A DNA stretch of 16,278 nt from Actinomycetes bacterium (GCA_023386675.1 JAEWJG010000439.1:1-16278); one strand, 5' to 3'. Shown: positions 8,301 through 14,920, numbered from the stretch's first letter. The notes: generated from the letters alone by a model not told the origin. Translations and numbers: made by a program.

Positions 8301-11296
8301 GCGAGCACCTGAACGCTCAGCGTGCGTCCCGGCTTGGCCGTCACGTCGTCCTCGACCGCGATCGGGTTGCGCGCGCCCTCGACGCGGGCCGCGATGCCGA
8401 TGCGGACGGTGCCGGTCGCCCGCGCGCCCAGCGCGTCGACCACCGCGTACGTGAAGGTGTCGGTGCCCGCGGCGTAGTCGCCCGCCTGGAAGTCCATCCA
8501 GTCGGGCCCGGAGGCGACCACCGCGCCCTTCTGCGGGTTGGTCTCCTGGCCGATGAACTGCACGGAGTCGCCGTCCGGGTCGATGCCGGAGAGCGGCACG
8601 GTGATCCGGACGGTGTCTCCGGCGAGCACACGCGCCGTCACGGTCTTCGGCACCGGCGGGTTGTTGGTCGCCGCATCGCGCTCGCGGACGGCGATGGTGA
8701 CCTCGGCGGTCGCCCACTGCCCGTCCTCGCCCGAGACGCGGTAGGCCGCCGTGTAGTTGCCGGGTTTCGTCGGCGCGAGGTAGCGCAGGTGGTCGCCGCT
8801 GACGAACAGCAGGCCGGCGCCGCTCGGCAGCGGCGTCGCGAGGGTCGGGTCGAGCGTCAGCTTGTCGCCGTCCGGCTGGACGTCGTTCGCCAGCACCGGG
8901 ATGTCGACCACGTCGCGCACGCGCACCGACACCGAGTCCGGCGCCGCGATCGGCGGCTGGTGGACCGTGAGCGGCGGGAGCTGCACGACGGTCACCGTGC
9001 CGACGGTGTCGGCCAGGCCGTTGCTCAGGCGGTAGTGGAAGTCGACGGGACCGGCGAGCGGACGGCTCAGCGTGACCCGCAGGGTCCGCTGCTGCAGCAC
9101 CTGGACGCGGACGCCGGTGGACGCGCCCGGATCGGTGACCCCCGTGACCAGCAGCACGCCACCCGACGGGTCGATGTCGGTCGACAGGACGTCCACATCC
9201 TGCGTCGACTGCTCGCGGATGAACGCGGTGTGCGGCACGGCGATCGGCGCGGTCTTCGCCCCGGGCGGCGCCTTCACCTCCACGCGGACCACGCCGGTCG
9301 CGGTGATCACGCCGTCGGTCACGGAGTACTCGATGTTGTGCGTTCCCGGCTGGTCGGACTCGAACCGGAAGGTGCCGCCCTGGTAGTCCGGGGTGATCGT
9401 CGCGTCGGCCTTCGTCGGCACGGTGCTGAGGCGGACGGTGCCGTTGCCGCCGCGGACATGGTCGAGCGGCGAGACCGTCACCTCCTGACCCTGGTAGGCC
9501 AGCACGGCGAACGGGTCGGCGATGATCGGCACCTGCCCCGGCGGGCGGACCGTCACGGCGAGCAGTCCGGCCGACTCGGCCCGGCCGTCGGAGAGCGTCA
9601 GCGCCACATCCTTCACGCCCGCGCCGTCGCCGTGGTCCGAGTAGGCGACCTGTCCCTGCGGGGTGAAGGTCACGGTGTCAGGGGCGGCGATGGAGGCGGC
9701 GGACAGGTAGAAGGAGTCGCCGTCGGGGTCGTAGCAGTCGCCGAGCACAGGCGAGGAGACGCGGCCGCCGGCCTGCACGACGGCCTTGGCGTTCCGCACG
9801 CAGACCGGCGGCGAGTTCTCCGCAGGCGTGCGCACCGTCACGGTGACGTGGGCGGTCGCCGTGCCTCCACGGCCGTCGGAGATCGTGTAGTCGAAGCCGA
9901 TCGAGCCGGTCGCGGTGTCGGGCAGCGAGATCTGCAGCTGCTGGTCGGCGTTCGTCAGCTCCAGCGTGCCCTGCGACGCCGGAACGGCAGTGAACGAGTC
10001 GATCGTGAGCACGTCGCCGTTGGGGTCGTAGTCGTTGAGCAGCACGGGCAGCGGCGTCACGCGGCCCGGCCGGGCGCCGAAGGAGTCGGCGACGGCGACG
10101 GGAGGCTGCTCCTGCTTCTCGTACTGCGGGGTGGTGTCCTGCTTGTTCTGGTTGACGAGCTCCTGCGTCGTCTTCTTGGAGACCAGCTCGTCCCAGTTGT
10201 CGATGCGCGTGTTGCCGCTCTGCACCGCCCAGGCGACGCCGGACCGGCTGTCGTTGAGCACGACCCGGGAGCCGTTGACCCGGTAGCCGAGGGTCGCGCC
10301 GGAGGGCACGTCGTCCAGCCTCGACCGCTCCCCCGCGCCCGAAGCCCCGCAGGAGCGCCAGGCGTTCCCGTCGCTCCACGCGGCGTAGGTGCAGCCCGCG
10401 ACCGTCACCGGCGCCGCGGCCGACCCGCCGCCTTGCGTGACCGGGCGGGTGGGCTTGCCGCCGTCGAGCGGAACCCTCACGAGGCCGGAACCGGACGCGA
10501 TCCACACCGCGCCGCCGCCGGACGACGGCTGCTGCAGCACCGGCTCCGACCCCTGCGCCAGGAACCCGCTGAGGTCGACCGCGCGCCCGTCGACCCACAG
10601 CGTGCGCTGGTCGGGGTCGAGCAGCGCCCAGTGGCCGCCGACCGCGGTCAGCGACACGTTCGCACCGTCGCCCTTCGTCGCCACTGCGGTGGTCGTCGTG
10701 GAGGGCTCCGCGGCATTCAGGTCGGCGCGCACCAGCGTCCGGGTCGAGGCCTGGTAGGCGAACAGCACGCCGGACGGGTCCATGGCCGAGACGGCGCGGC
10801 CGCCGAGATCGACCGTCGCGGCCGAACCCGAGTTGAAGGTCTCGAGCTGCTTCACGGTGGTCAGCCACAGCTGTCCTGTCGCCTGCGACAGCAGCGCGAC
10901 GTGCCCGCCGGCCAGGGAGACCTGCGGGGACCGCGGCGGCAGCGCGACCGACTTGCCCGCCTCGGCGGTGGCCGGGTCGACGACCGCGACCGTGTTCGCC
11001 TCGCGGTCGATCAGGAGCACGTCGGTGCCGTCCTGCACGACGTCGAGCGATTCACCGGTTCCGGCCACGACGGAATTCAGCTTGTCGATCTCGGTGTTCG
11101 CGCGGCCCAGCGACTTCTTGGCGTCGCTCGCCACCCACACCGCCGCGTCGTCCAGCTGGAGGTGCTGGGCGCTGTAGCCGCCGGACACGACCGCGAGCGT
11201 GGTCACCAGCGCTGCGACGGCCGTCCCGCTGACAGCCGTCGCGGCCACCGACTTGTGGCCGGCCAGCCAGGACCAGAGCGCGGCGAGCCGGCTCAC
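5384..11296 (-). CDS. Giant membrane-anchored Ig/cadherin-like and FN3 repeat surface protein
   Basis: This 1970-residue protein has one N-terminal membrane segment (about 17-38, after a short basic start), then a beta-rich, propeller-like region (about 45-355), a polar linker (366-397), about ten Ig/cadherin-like modules starting near 398, 497, 590, 684, 781, 880, 978, 1072, 1168, 1272 and 1374, three FN3 domains (about 1476-1570, 1572-1668, 1675-1783) and a final beta domain (1785-1970). Several modules hold an N-D-x-D-P-D-G-D-like turn (421-428, 522-527, 906-910, 1000-1005), typical of calcium-binding or tandem-95 repeats. The twelve cysteines form six close pairs (302/316, 499/521, 1526/1531, 1724/1772, 1865/1875, 1921/1938), as expected for an exported protein. 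No sortase motif or C-terminal anchor is seen, so it is probably held by the N-terminal segment. The start is GTG at 11296, overlapping the kinase stop as GTGA; the frame stays open upstream inside the kinase gene, but that part is a shadow. It is likely a long surface fibre for adhesion or wall contact, linked to the kinase. Confidence 0.93.
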   Translation of the reverse strand: MSRLAALWSWLAGHKSVAATAVSGTAVAALVTTLAVVSGGYSAQHLQLDDAAVWVASDAKKSLGRANTEIDKLNSVVAGTGESLDVVQDGTDVLLIDREANTVAVVDPATAEAGKSVALPPRSPQVSLAGGHVALLSQATGQLWLTTVKQLETFNSGSAATVDLGGRAVSAMDPSGVLFAYQASTRTLVRADLNAAEPSTTTTAVATKGDGANVSLTAVGGHWALLDPDQRTLWVDGRAVDLSGFLAQGSEPVLQQPSSGGGAVWIASGSGLVRVPLDGGKPTRPVTQGGGSAAAPVTVAGCTYAAWSDGNAWRSCGASGAGERSRLDDVPSGATLGYRVNGSRVVLNDSRSGVAWAVQSGNTRIDNWDELVSKKTTQELVNQNKQDTTPQYEKQEQPPVAVADSFGARPGRVTPLPVLLNDYDPNGDVLTIDSFTAVPASQGTLELTNADQQLQISLPDTATGSIGFDYTISDGRGGTATAHVTVTVRTPAENSPPVCVRNAKAVVQAGGRVSSPVLGDCYDPDGDSFYLSAASIAAPDTVTFTPQGQVAYSDHGDGAGVKDVALTLSDGRAESAGLLAVTVRPPGQVPIIADPFAVLAYQGQEVTVSPLDHVRGGNGTVRLSTVPTKADATITPDYQGGTFRFESDQPGTHNIEYSVTDGVITATGVVRVEVKAPPGAKTAPIAVPHTAFIREQSTQDVDVLSTDIDPSGGVLLVTGVTDPGASTGVRVQVLQQRTLRVTLSRPLAGPVDFHYRLSNGLADTVGTVTVVQLPPLTVHQPPIAAPDSVSVRVRDVVDIPVLANDVQPDGDKLTLDPTLATPLPSGAGLLFVSGDHLRYLAPTKPGNYTAAYRVSGEDGQWATAEVTIAVRERDAATNNPPVPKTVTARVLAGDTVRITVPLSGIDPDGDSVQFIGQETNPQKGAVVASGPDWMDFQAGDYAAGTDTFTYAVVDALGARATGTVRIGIAARVEGARNPIAVEDDVTAKPGRTLSVQVLANDSDPDGSPLSVTAVTSLDGKARAKVSGDVVTVTAPKTQGAYGFLYTIQNQRGGTSQAFLRLTVDDKAPPARPVVTDTTLGLSDILGKDHVDVNVLANVFFADGPVSSLKLSLVPGYNTDAQVTSSKRLRIAITAKSQIVPFKVANPEDESVVAYGFVHVPGYDDALPQVKRGAPKLSVVSEKTLTIHLNDYIVAVGGRKVRLTDAATVRATHANGDDLVSGNDTLQFTSSPRYFGPASISFQVTDGSSATDSNGNVATIVLPIDVTPRENQPPVFTGALIDFEPGQTKTIDLTKVTKYPYAKDQGELIYSIQNPRPDGVSASIDGQNLTVTVATGAPKGSTPSLSIGVKDAVNAGQAGRIDIQVVPSTRPLASPQPDRVIAPRGQTTTVDVLANDGATNPFPGKPLQVLAVRGLGSGLPDGLSITPSADNSQLQITVSPTAAPADTTLQYEVADATGDPDRYTWGTVTVSVQDRPAPVSNVQIGTIADRSLTLSWIPGAFNNSPITGFQVTMANATTGQVLSTTPCATTTCAITTPGNGPSNAVTLTVRAQNALGLSDPTSYAEPVWSDVIPNAPSAVSSSPLDHGLRISWTKPADAPGASPITSYVVSVGGVSNTLQVSGSDPVGTGYSLNLTDPGIANGAAIAFSVSSRNQFYQGRTTWNQTQGSGVPAGAPTTTGVAPVATPDTQAGTSATLSWSGVFGDNGKAITSYYAAAFQGGNPTSCQVSGVESGQPTLSTSGLRQVQGGSTVFSGLSPNQTYNFIVYAYNGQGCTPAAIVSATPRQSPGDVTSITVGPRQQSGRTADFGVTVSYRAGGGSNPRFDYQLLSGGAVVDTGTLAGTSGVLTGSGANHYGVPLTVRITQVCESYPDGSSLCSPQSATQDLGVAVDLAIGGGRYDPASHVFTWTSWPTGAYDAVTYSCDGTTQLPMPAAGQTASCTAPANDPSPTLTVRVLVGGDTYSADYPGSSLQ

Positions 11297-12723
11297 GTCC
11301 CGTCCGTCCTCTCGACGCACTTCTGGCCGCTGGGCGTGCCTGTGCGGCCGTCGCGGTTGACGGTCACGGTGACGCAGACGGTCTGCCCCGCCTTCGCGTC
11401 CACGCGGAACTCGGTCGCGTGCTGGCTGCTCGGCGGCTGGTCCTGCACGGTCACCTGGTAGGTGTCGCCGCTCTGCAGGCCCGGGTCGCTCCAGCTGAAC
11501 ACGATGGTGCTGCCGGTGACGCGGCCGCTCAGGTCGCGCACGGTCGGGATGTCGCTGCTCGCGCCCGCGCGTACGAGGACGATGGATGCGGTGATGGCGA
11601 GGACGACGACCAGCGTCGCGCACGCGATCAGCGACACCACCAGGGCGCGGGAGACCTTCGACGGCGGGGCCTGCTGCGGAGTCTGTGCGCTGCCGGCGCT
11701 CTCGCGCACCACCGTGCGGGTGGGTGCACGGGTCACCGTGGCGGACGCGGGTGCTGTGCGTCTGCGCCGGCGGCGGCCCGCGGGATCGACGGCCATCACG
11801 CCCTTGACGCGCGTGCGGTCCTCCGGGTCGTCGGCGGTCGCCAGCGCCCAGTCGTCCATCGCGACCTCGATCGGCGTCTGCGGGAGGCTGAGCTCGGCCT
11901 CCACCGCCTGCAGCTCCCGGATGAACTCGAGCGCGCTGCGCTGCCGCTGCGACGGCTTGCGCGACATCGCCCTGAGCAGCACCTGCTCGAGCCGCGGCGG
12001 CACGTCGGCCCGGCCGATCGGCAGCGGCCGGCTCTTGGTGATGCGCTGGATGAGCTCGGCTGCCGTGTTCTCCTTGCCCGGCACCTCGAAGGGCGAGCGG
12101 CCGGCCAGCAGGGAGTACATGGTCGCGCCGAGCGACCACACCTCGCTCGCGATCGTGCCGCTGGTCTCGTCCATCAGCACTTCGGGCGCCGACCACGGGA
12201 TGGACAGGCCGATCGCCTCGGTCACATCGGCCTCGCTCAGCGTGGCGGCGATGCCGAAGTCGCTCAACACGGGGTGCCCGTACGCGGTGCTCAGGATGTT
12301 CGACGGCTTGATGTCGCGGTGCAGCACGCCCGCGCGGTGCGCCGTCTCGACCGCGCTGGCGATCCGCACGCCGATGCTCAGCACCTCCGGCACCGGCAGC
12401 GGCTCGGTGCGGTAGCGCTGGCCGATCGCCGCCGAGCACAGCTCCATGACGAGGTACGGCCGGCCGTCCGACGAGACGCTCGCCTGGTACACCGTGAGGA
12501 TCGAGGGATGGGTGCTCAGCTGCGCCATGAGATTGGCCTCGGCCTGGAACATCTGCTTGACCTGGCTGGTGACCACCTCGGCGAGCATGACCTTGACCGC
12601 GACCTGACGGCGGGGCATGTTCTGCTCGTAGAGGAAGACGTCGGCGAAGCCACCCGAACCGAGCACCCGGACGTAGGAGAAGCCGGGGAGGTTGGGCGGC
12701 TGGGACGGCAAGCGCCGGGCCAT
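11293..12723 (-). CDS. Transmembrane Ser/Thr protein kinase with extracellular FN3-like domain
   Basis: This 476-residue protein has a complete Hanks-type kinase domain (about 16-272): glycine loop G22-S-G-G-F-A-D-V29, lysine V-A-V-K44, catalytic loop H135-R-D137-I-K-P-S-N142, D155-F-G157 and S-A-P-E181. A juxtamembrane part rich in Arg, Thr and Ala follows, then one membrane segment (about 358-384), then a short outside domain (390-470) with an FN3-like F-S-W-S-D and a cysteine pair (C450, C469). PASTA repeats, common in actinobacterial kinases, are absent. The ATG at 12723 has GGGAGGG 5 nt upstream; a TTG at 12783 would add 20 residues but has a poorly spaced site and overlaps a -10-like box. 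It overlaps the giant surface-protein gene by 4 nt. The shared FN3-type outside domains suggest it senses the state of that protein and signals to the FHA proteins (inference). The phosphatase upstream is its probable counterpart. Confidence 0.95.
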   Translation of the reverse strand: MARRLPSQPPNLPGFSYVRVLGSGGFADVFLYEQNMPRRQVAVKVMLAEVVTSQVKQMFQAEANLMAQLSTHPSILTVYQASVSSDGRPYLVMELCSAAIGQRYRTEPLPVPEVLSIGVRIASAVETAHRAGVLHRDIKPSNILSTAYGHPVLSDFGIAATLSEADVTEAIGLSIPWSAPEVLMDETSGTIASEVWSLGATMYSLLAGRSPFEVPGKENTAAELIQRITKSRPLPIGRADVPPRLEQVLLRAMSRKPSQRQRSALEFIRELQAVEAELSLPQTPIEVAMDDWALATADDPEDRTRVKGVMAVDPAGRRRRRRTAPASATVTRAPTRTVVRESAGSAQTPQQAPPSKVSRALVVSLIACATLVVVLAITASIVLVRAGASSDIPTVRDLSGRVTGSTIVFSWSDPGLQSGDTYQVTVQDQPPSSQHATEFRVDAKAGQTVCVTVTVNRDGRTGTPSGQKCVERTDGT

Positions 12724-12728
12724 CGGAT

Positions 12729-12735
12729 CCCTCCC
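12729..12735 (-). promoter_or_regulatory. Ribosome binding site of the kinase gene
   Basis: GGGAGGG lies 5 nt before the ATG at 12723 and decides the start in favour of that ATG over the upstream in-frame TTG at 12783. Confidence 0.7.
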
Positions 12736-12779
12736 GTTCGTCGGCGAAGACGCAGCGCGCTGAGTGCGAAAAGCGTCTG

Positions 12780-12787
12780 ACAATTGT
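12780..12787. promoter_or_regulatory. Palindrome ACAATTGT over the candidate -10 box
   Basis: ACAATTGT is a perfect 8-bp palindrome, AT-rich in a GC-rich context, and overlaps TACAAT by five bases. It could be an operator half-core or simply part of an AT-rich promoter. Confidence 0.3.
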
Positions 12788-12788
12788 A
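12783..12788 (-). promoter_or_regulatory. Candidate -10 box TACAAT for the kinase gene
   Basis: TACAAT differs from TATAAT at one position and stands out in a very GC-rich gap. It would start a transcript near 12776, about 50 nt before the kinase ATG. No good TTGACA-like -35 is seen 16-18 nt upstream (GGTCAG at 17). It overlaps an 8-bp palindrome at 12780-12787, so it may be repressor-controlled. Reading through from the phosphatase gene is also possible. Confidence 0.45.
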
Positions 12789-12828
12789 GGCAGCGCCTCC
12801 TGAGCCTGACCTGGCCCGGACCCGCACT

Positions 12829-12865
12829 GGGGACAACTCGATGACCCCCAACTCGGGGGACAACT
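12829..12865. repeat. Direct repeat GGGGACAACT, two copies 27 nt apart, around a C5/G5 inverted repeat
   Basis: The 10-mer GGGGACAACT occurs at 12829-12838 and 12856-12865. On the minus strand the right-hand nine bases read TTGTCCCCA (12836-12828) and TTGTCCCCC (12863-12855), one and two mismatches from the actinobacterial DnaA-box form TTGTCCACA. Between and over them CCCCC (12845-12849) pairs with GGGGG (12855-12859) around a 5-nt loop; no T run follows, so it is a poor terminator. The block sits just after the phosphatase stop. Confidence 0.5.
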
Positions 12866-13702
12866 TCAGTGCCGGCGGGCCGCCCGGCGGGACTCTCCGT
12901 CGCGGTGGGAGCCGGACTCCGGCGTCGCCAGCACGTCCACGACGACGACCGTCACGTTGTCGCGCCCGCCGTTGCCGAGGGCCGCATCCATCAGCTGCTG
13001 AGCGGCGTCCAGCGGCGACGAGCCCTCGCCCAGGAAGTACCGGATGCCGTGCTCCGTGAGCTCCTTGGTGAGGCCGTCCGAGCACACCAGCAGCCGTGAG
13101 CCGGCGACGATCGGAAGGAGGAAGTAGTCGGGGACCGGGTCCTCGTTGAAGCCGACCGCCCGGGTGATGACGTTGCTGTGGGGGTGCACCTCGGCCTCGG
13201 CGGGGGTGATCGCTCCCGCATCCAGCAGCTCCTGGACGATCGAGTGGTCCACGGTCAGCTGCTCCAGCGTCCCGTCGCGGTAGCTGTAGACGCGGGAGTC
13301 GCCGATGTTGAACACCAGCCAGTAGGGCGCACCGTCGACCAGGGTCAGCGCGATCCCCGTCACGGTCGTTCCTGTGCCGAGATCGGTCTGGCCGACGCCG
13401 CGGCTCATGTCGTCGACCGCCGAGCGCAGCGCCTCGGTGAGCGCGACCTCTCCGACGAAGTCCGCCTTCACCTTCTCGGCGAGCCGGGTGACGACAGCGG
13501 TGCTGGCGAAGTCGCCGGCCGTGTGGCCGCCCATCCCGTCGGCCACCGCGAAGATGGGCGAACGGGCCAGGAGGCTGTCCTCGTTCACGCTCCGCCGGTA
13601 GCCCGTGTCGCTGAGCGCCGCCCACGAGAGGCTGATGCGCGCGTCGGGATCGCCTGGCACGGCCACGGTGTGGCGTCTGCTGCTGCGACCGATCTGGGTC
13701 AC
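12866..13702 (-). CDS. PP2C family Ser/Thr protein phosphatase
   Basis: This 278-residue protein has all PP2C (PPM) marks: S-V-N-E41-D42, A-D55-G56-M-G-G-H, G134-D135-S-R, S208-D209-G210 and G245-G-R-D248-N249. The metal-binding acidic residues are all present, so it should be active. No membrane segment is seen, so it should act in the cytosol, removing phosphate from substrates of the kinase two genes on; a kinase/phosphatase/FHA set is a standard actinobacterial pairing. The short tail after 258 is basic (R-R-A-A-R-R-H). The start is GTG at 13702, overlapping the FHA gene stop as GTGA, with GAGAAGGA 5 nt upstream (13715-13708). The length is close to the usual 230-280 residues for stand-alone bacterial members. 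Confidence 0.96.
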   Translation of the reverse strand: MTQIGRSSRRHTVAVPGDPDARISLSWAALSDTGYRRSVNEDSLLARSPIFAVADGMGGHTAGDFASTAVVTRLAEKVKADFVGEVALTEALRSAVDDMSRGVGQTDLGTGTTVTGIALTLVDGAPYWLVFNIGDSRVYSYRDGTLEQLTVDHSIVQELLDAGAITPAEAEVHPHSNVITRAVGFNEDPVPDYFLLPIVAGSRLLVCSDGLTKELTEHGIRYFLGEGSSPLDAAQQLMDAALGNGGRDNVTVVVVDVLATPESGSHRDGESRRAARRH

Positions 13703-14862
13703 TCGCGTCCTTCTCTTCGGCGGGCGGTGATCTCGATGATATTACCGTCGCCGATCTCGACCCTCGCGCCTGCGAGCACCACGACGGACTCCCCCGGCCG
13801 CAGGCGGCGGCTGCCCGCGGGGCCGGTGACGACCGTCCCGTTGGTCGAACGCAGGTCCGTCACGACCACGGCGTCCCCCGCCTGCTCGATGCGCGCGTGC
13901 GTGGACGAGACCTCCTGCGTGGGCGAGCTCACGGTCACGAGCCGCGGCGTGACGCCCGACTCGACCCGTTGCAGGGTCGGACGGCGGCCGACGAGCAGGG
14001 GCGTGTCCAGGGCCAGCGTGTCCCCCGACGGCAGGCGTGCGGCGAACGCGGTGGGAGGCGGCGGGTCGACGTCCGGCGCGGTCGACGGGAAGGCGTCGAC
14101 CCCCGGGATCGACAGCGGCCCAGCGGGAACCACCGGCGTGTCGCGCGACGCGACGGGCTCTTCGATGTCGACGGCGCCCGGGAGCTCGTGCGCCGCCGGA
14201 TGCGCCGTGGGCGGAACCTCCTCGGGGTCGGCTGCGGGCGGGTTCGCGCCGTGCCCGAACAGGCTGGAGCTGCGCCCGCGCTCGCGGATGATCGTCTCCT
14301 CGGCGGCCGGGCCGGCCGTCGCGGGCGCTGCCGCCTCCGCAACGGCCGCACTGCGCTCCGCGCGCTCGATGGGCTGCAGCGACCAGGTGAGCAGCTCGCC
14401 GTCGGCGACGCCGACCCCCAGCGGGAGCGACCCAATGGACAGACGCGCGACGGGCCCGGTCTGGGCATCGTCTCCCTGCAGCACGAGCCCGGTGACCGTG
14501 CGGAACTCGGCGAGCACCCACGGCTGCACCCCTCCCGCTGAGAAGCGCCGGGAGCCCCCGACCGAGAACACGTCGATCGCCGCCGAACCGCGGACGACGG
14601 CCGTCACGGTCACCTCACCGGCCGCGTTGGGCTCGGCGAGCTCGGCGACGGCGAACGAGCGGACGCTGTCTGCGCCCGCGAGGGGGAACGCCCCGACCAC
14701 GGACTCGATGGTCGCGAGCTCCGAGTCGGCGAGCCAGAACACCTGATCGACGATCTCGTCGGAGACCGTGCTCTCGACAGCGGCGACGAAGCGGCGCCCG
14801 GCGACGAGGAGCCAGCGCGAGGGACCGGCCGTCGGGGCGTACCGGATGAAGCCGCTGGTCAT
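13699..14862 (-). CDS. FHA domain protein with unknown N-terminal domain
   Basis: This 387-residue protein has three parts: an unrecognised N-terminal domain (about 1-165), beta-rich by its pattern of hydrophobic residues; a long Pro/Ala/Glu linker (165-272); and a C-terminal FHA domain (about 278-380) with G292-R-R, S320-T-H322 and R338-S-T-N341-G-T343. The linker contains an E-E-T190-I-I-R stretch, a plausible kinase target, so the protein may bind its own or another phosphothreonine (inference). No membrane segment is seen. The ATG at 14862 has GAGGAG 6 nt upstream, a strong start. It is the first gene of the phospho-signalling cluster and is coupled to the phosphatase by a 4-nt overlap. 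The domain order differs from the second FHA protein at 64-672, which has a zinc ribbon in front of its FHA domain. Confidence 0.92.
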   Translation of the reverse strand: MTSGFIRYAPTAGPSRWLLVAGRRFVAAVESTVSDEIVDQVFWLADSELATIESVVGAFPLAGADSVRSFAVAELAEPNAAGEVTVTAVVRGSAAIDVFSVGGSRRFSAGGVQPWVLAEFRTVTGLVLQGDDAQTGPVARLSIGSLPLGVGVADGELLTWSLQPIERAERSAAVAEAAAPATAGPAAEETIIRERGRSSSLFGHGANPPAADPEEVPPTAHPAAHELPGAVDIEEPVASRDTPVVPAGPLSIPGVDAFPSTAPDVDPPPPTAFAARLPSGDTLALDTPLLVGRRPTLQRVESGVTPRLVTVSSPTQEVSSTHARIEQAGDAVVVTDLRSTNGTVVTGPAGSRRLRPGESVVVLAGARVEIGDGNIIEITARRREGRE

Positions 14863-14868
14863 CGTCGG

Positions 14869-14874
14869 CTCCTC
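14869..14874 (-). promoter_or_regulatory. Ribosome binding site of the FHA gene
   Basis: GAGGAG lies 6 nt before the ATG at 14862 and supports that start. Confidence 0.7.
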
Positions 14875-14905
14875 GCGATCGTGCCCGGGGGATGTGGTCG
14901 TTGCG

Positions 14906-14911
14906 AGTGTA
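14906..14911 (-). promoter_or_regulatory. Weak candidate -10 box TACACT before the FHA gene
   Basis: TACACT lies in the 58-nt gap between the Cache gene and the FHA gene, about 44 nt before the FHA ATG. It matches TATAAT at four of six bases, and no -35-like hexamer is visible. It marks the likely boundary where the phospho-signalling operon begins, since this is the first gap after the GntR-Cache pair. Confidence 0.25.
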
Positions 14912-14920
14912 CCGGCTGCG

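Noticed and set aside
7661..11461. Plus-strand open frame of about 1266 codons opposite the surface-protein gene
   Set aside because: It lies antisense to a gene with clear domains, its product is Arg/Gly/Asp/His-rich low-complexity sequence typical of GC-rich shadow frames, and it has no recognisable motif.
11297..12439. Upstream extension of the surface-protein frame inside the kinase gene (to 12439)
   Set aside because: The extra 381 residues are in another frame of the kinase gene and have the Arg/Pro/Ala-rich look of a shadow. The GTG at 11296 gives a basic start and a membrane segment.
12724..12783. TTG start at 12783 for the kinase
   Set aside because: The nearest AGGAGG is 12 nt away, the codon overlaps a -10-like box, and the ATG at 12723 has a strong, well-spaced ribosome site and starts just before the kinase fold.
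12842..12862. CCCCC/GGGGG inverted repeat as a Rho-independent terminator after the phosphatase gene
   Set aside because: The stem is only five pairs before a mismatch and no T run follows on the minus strand.
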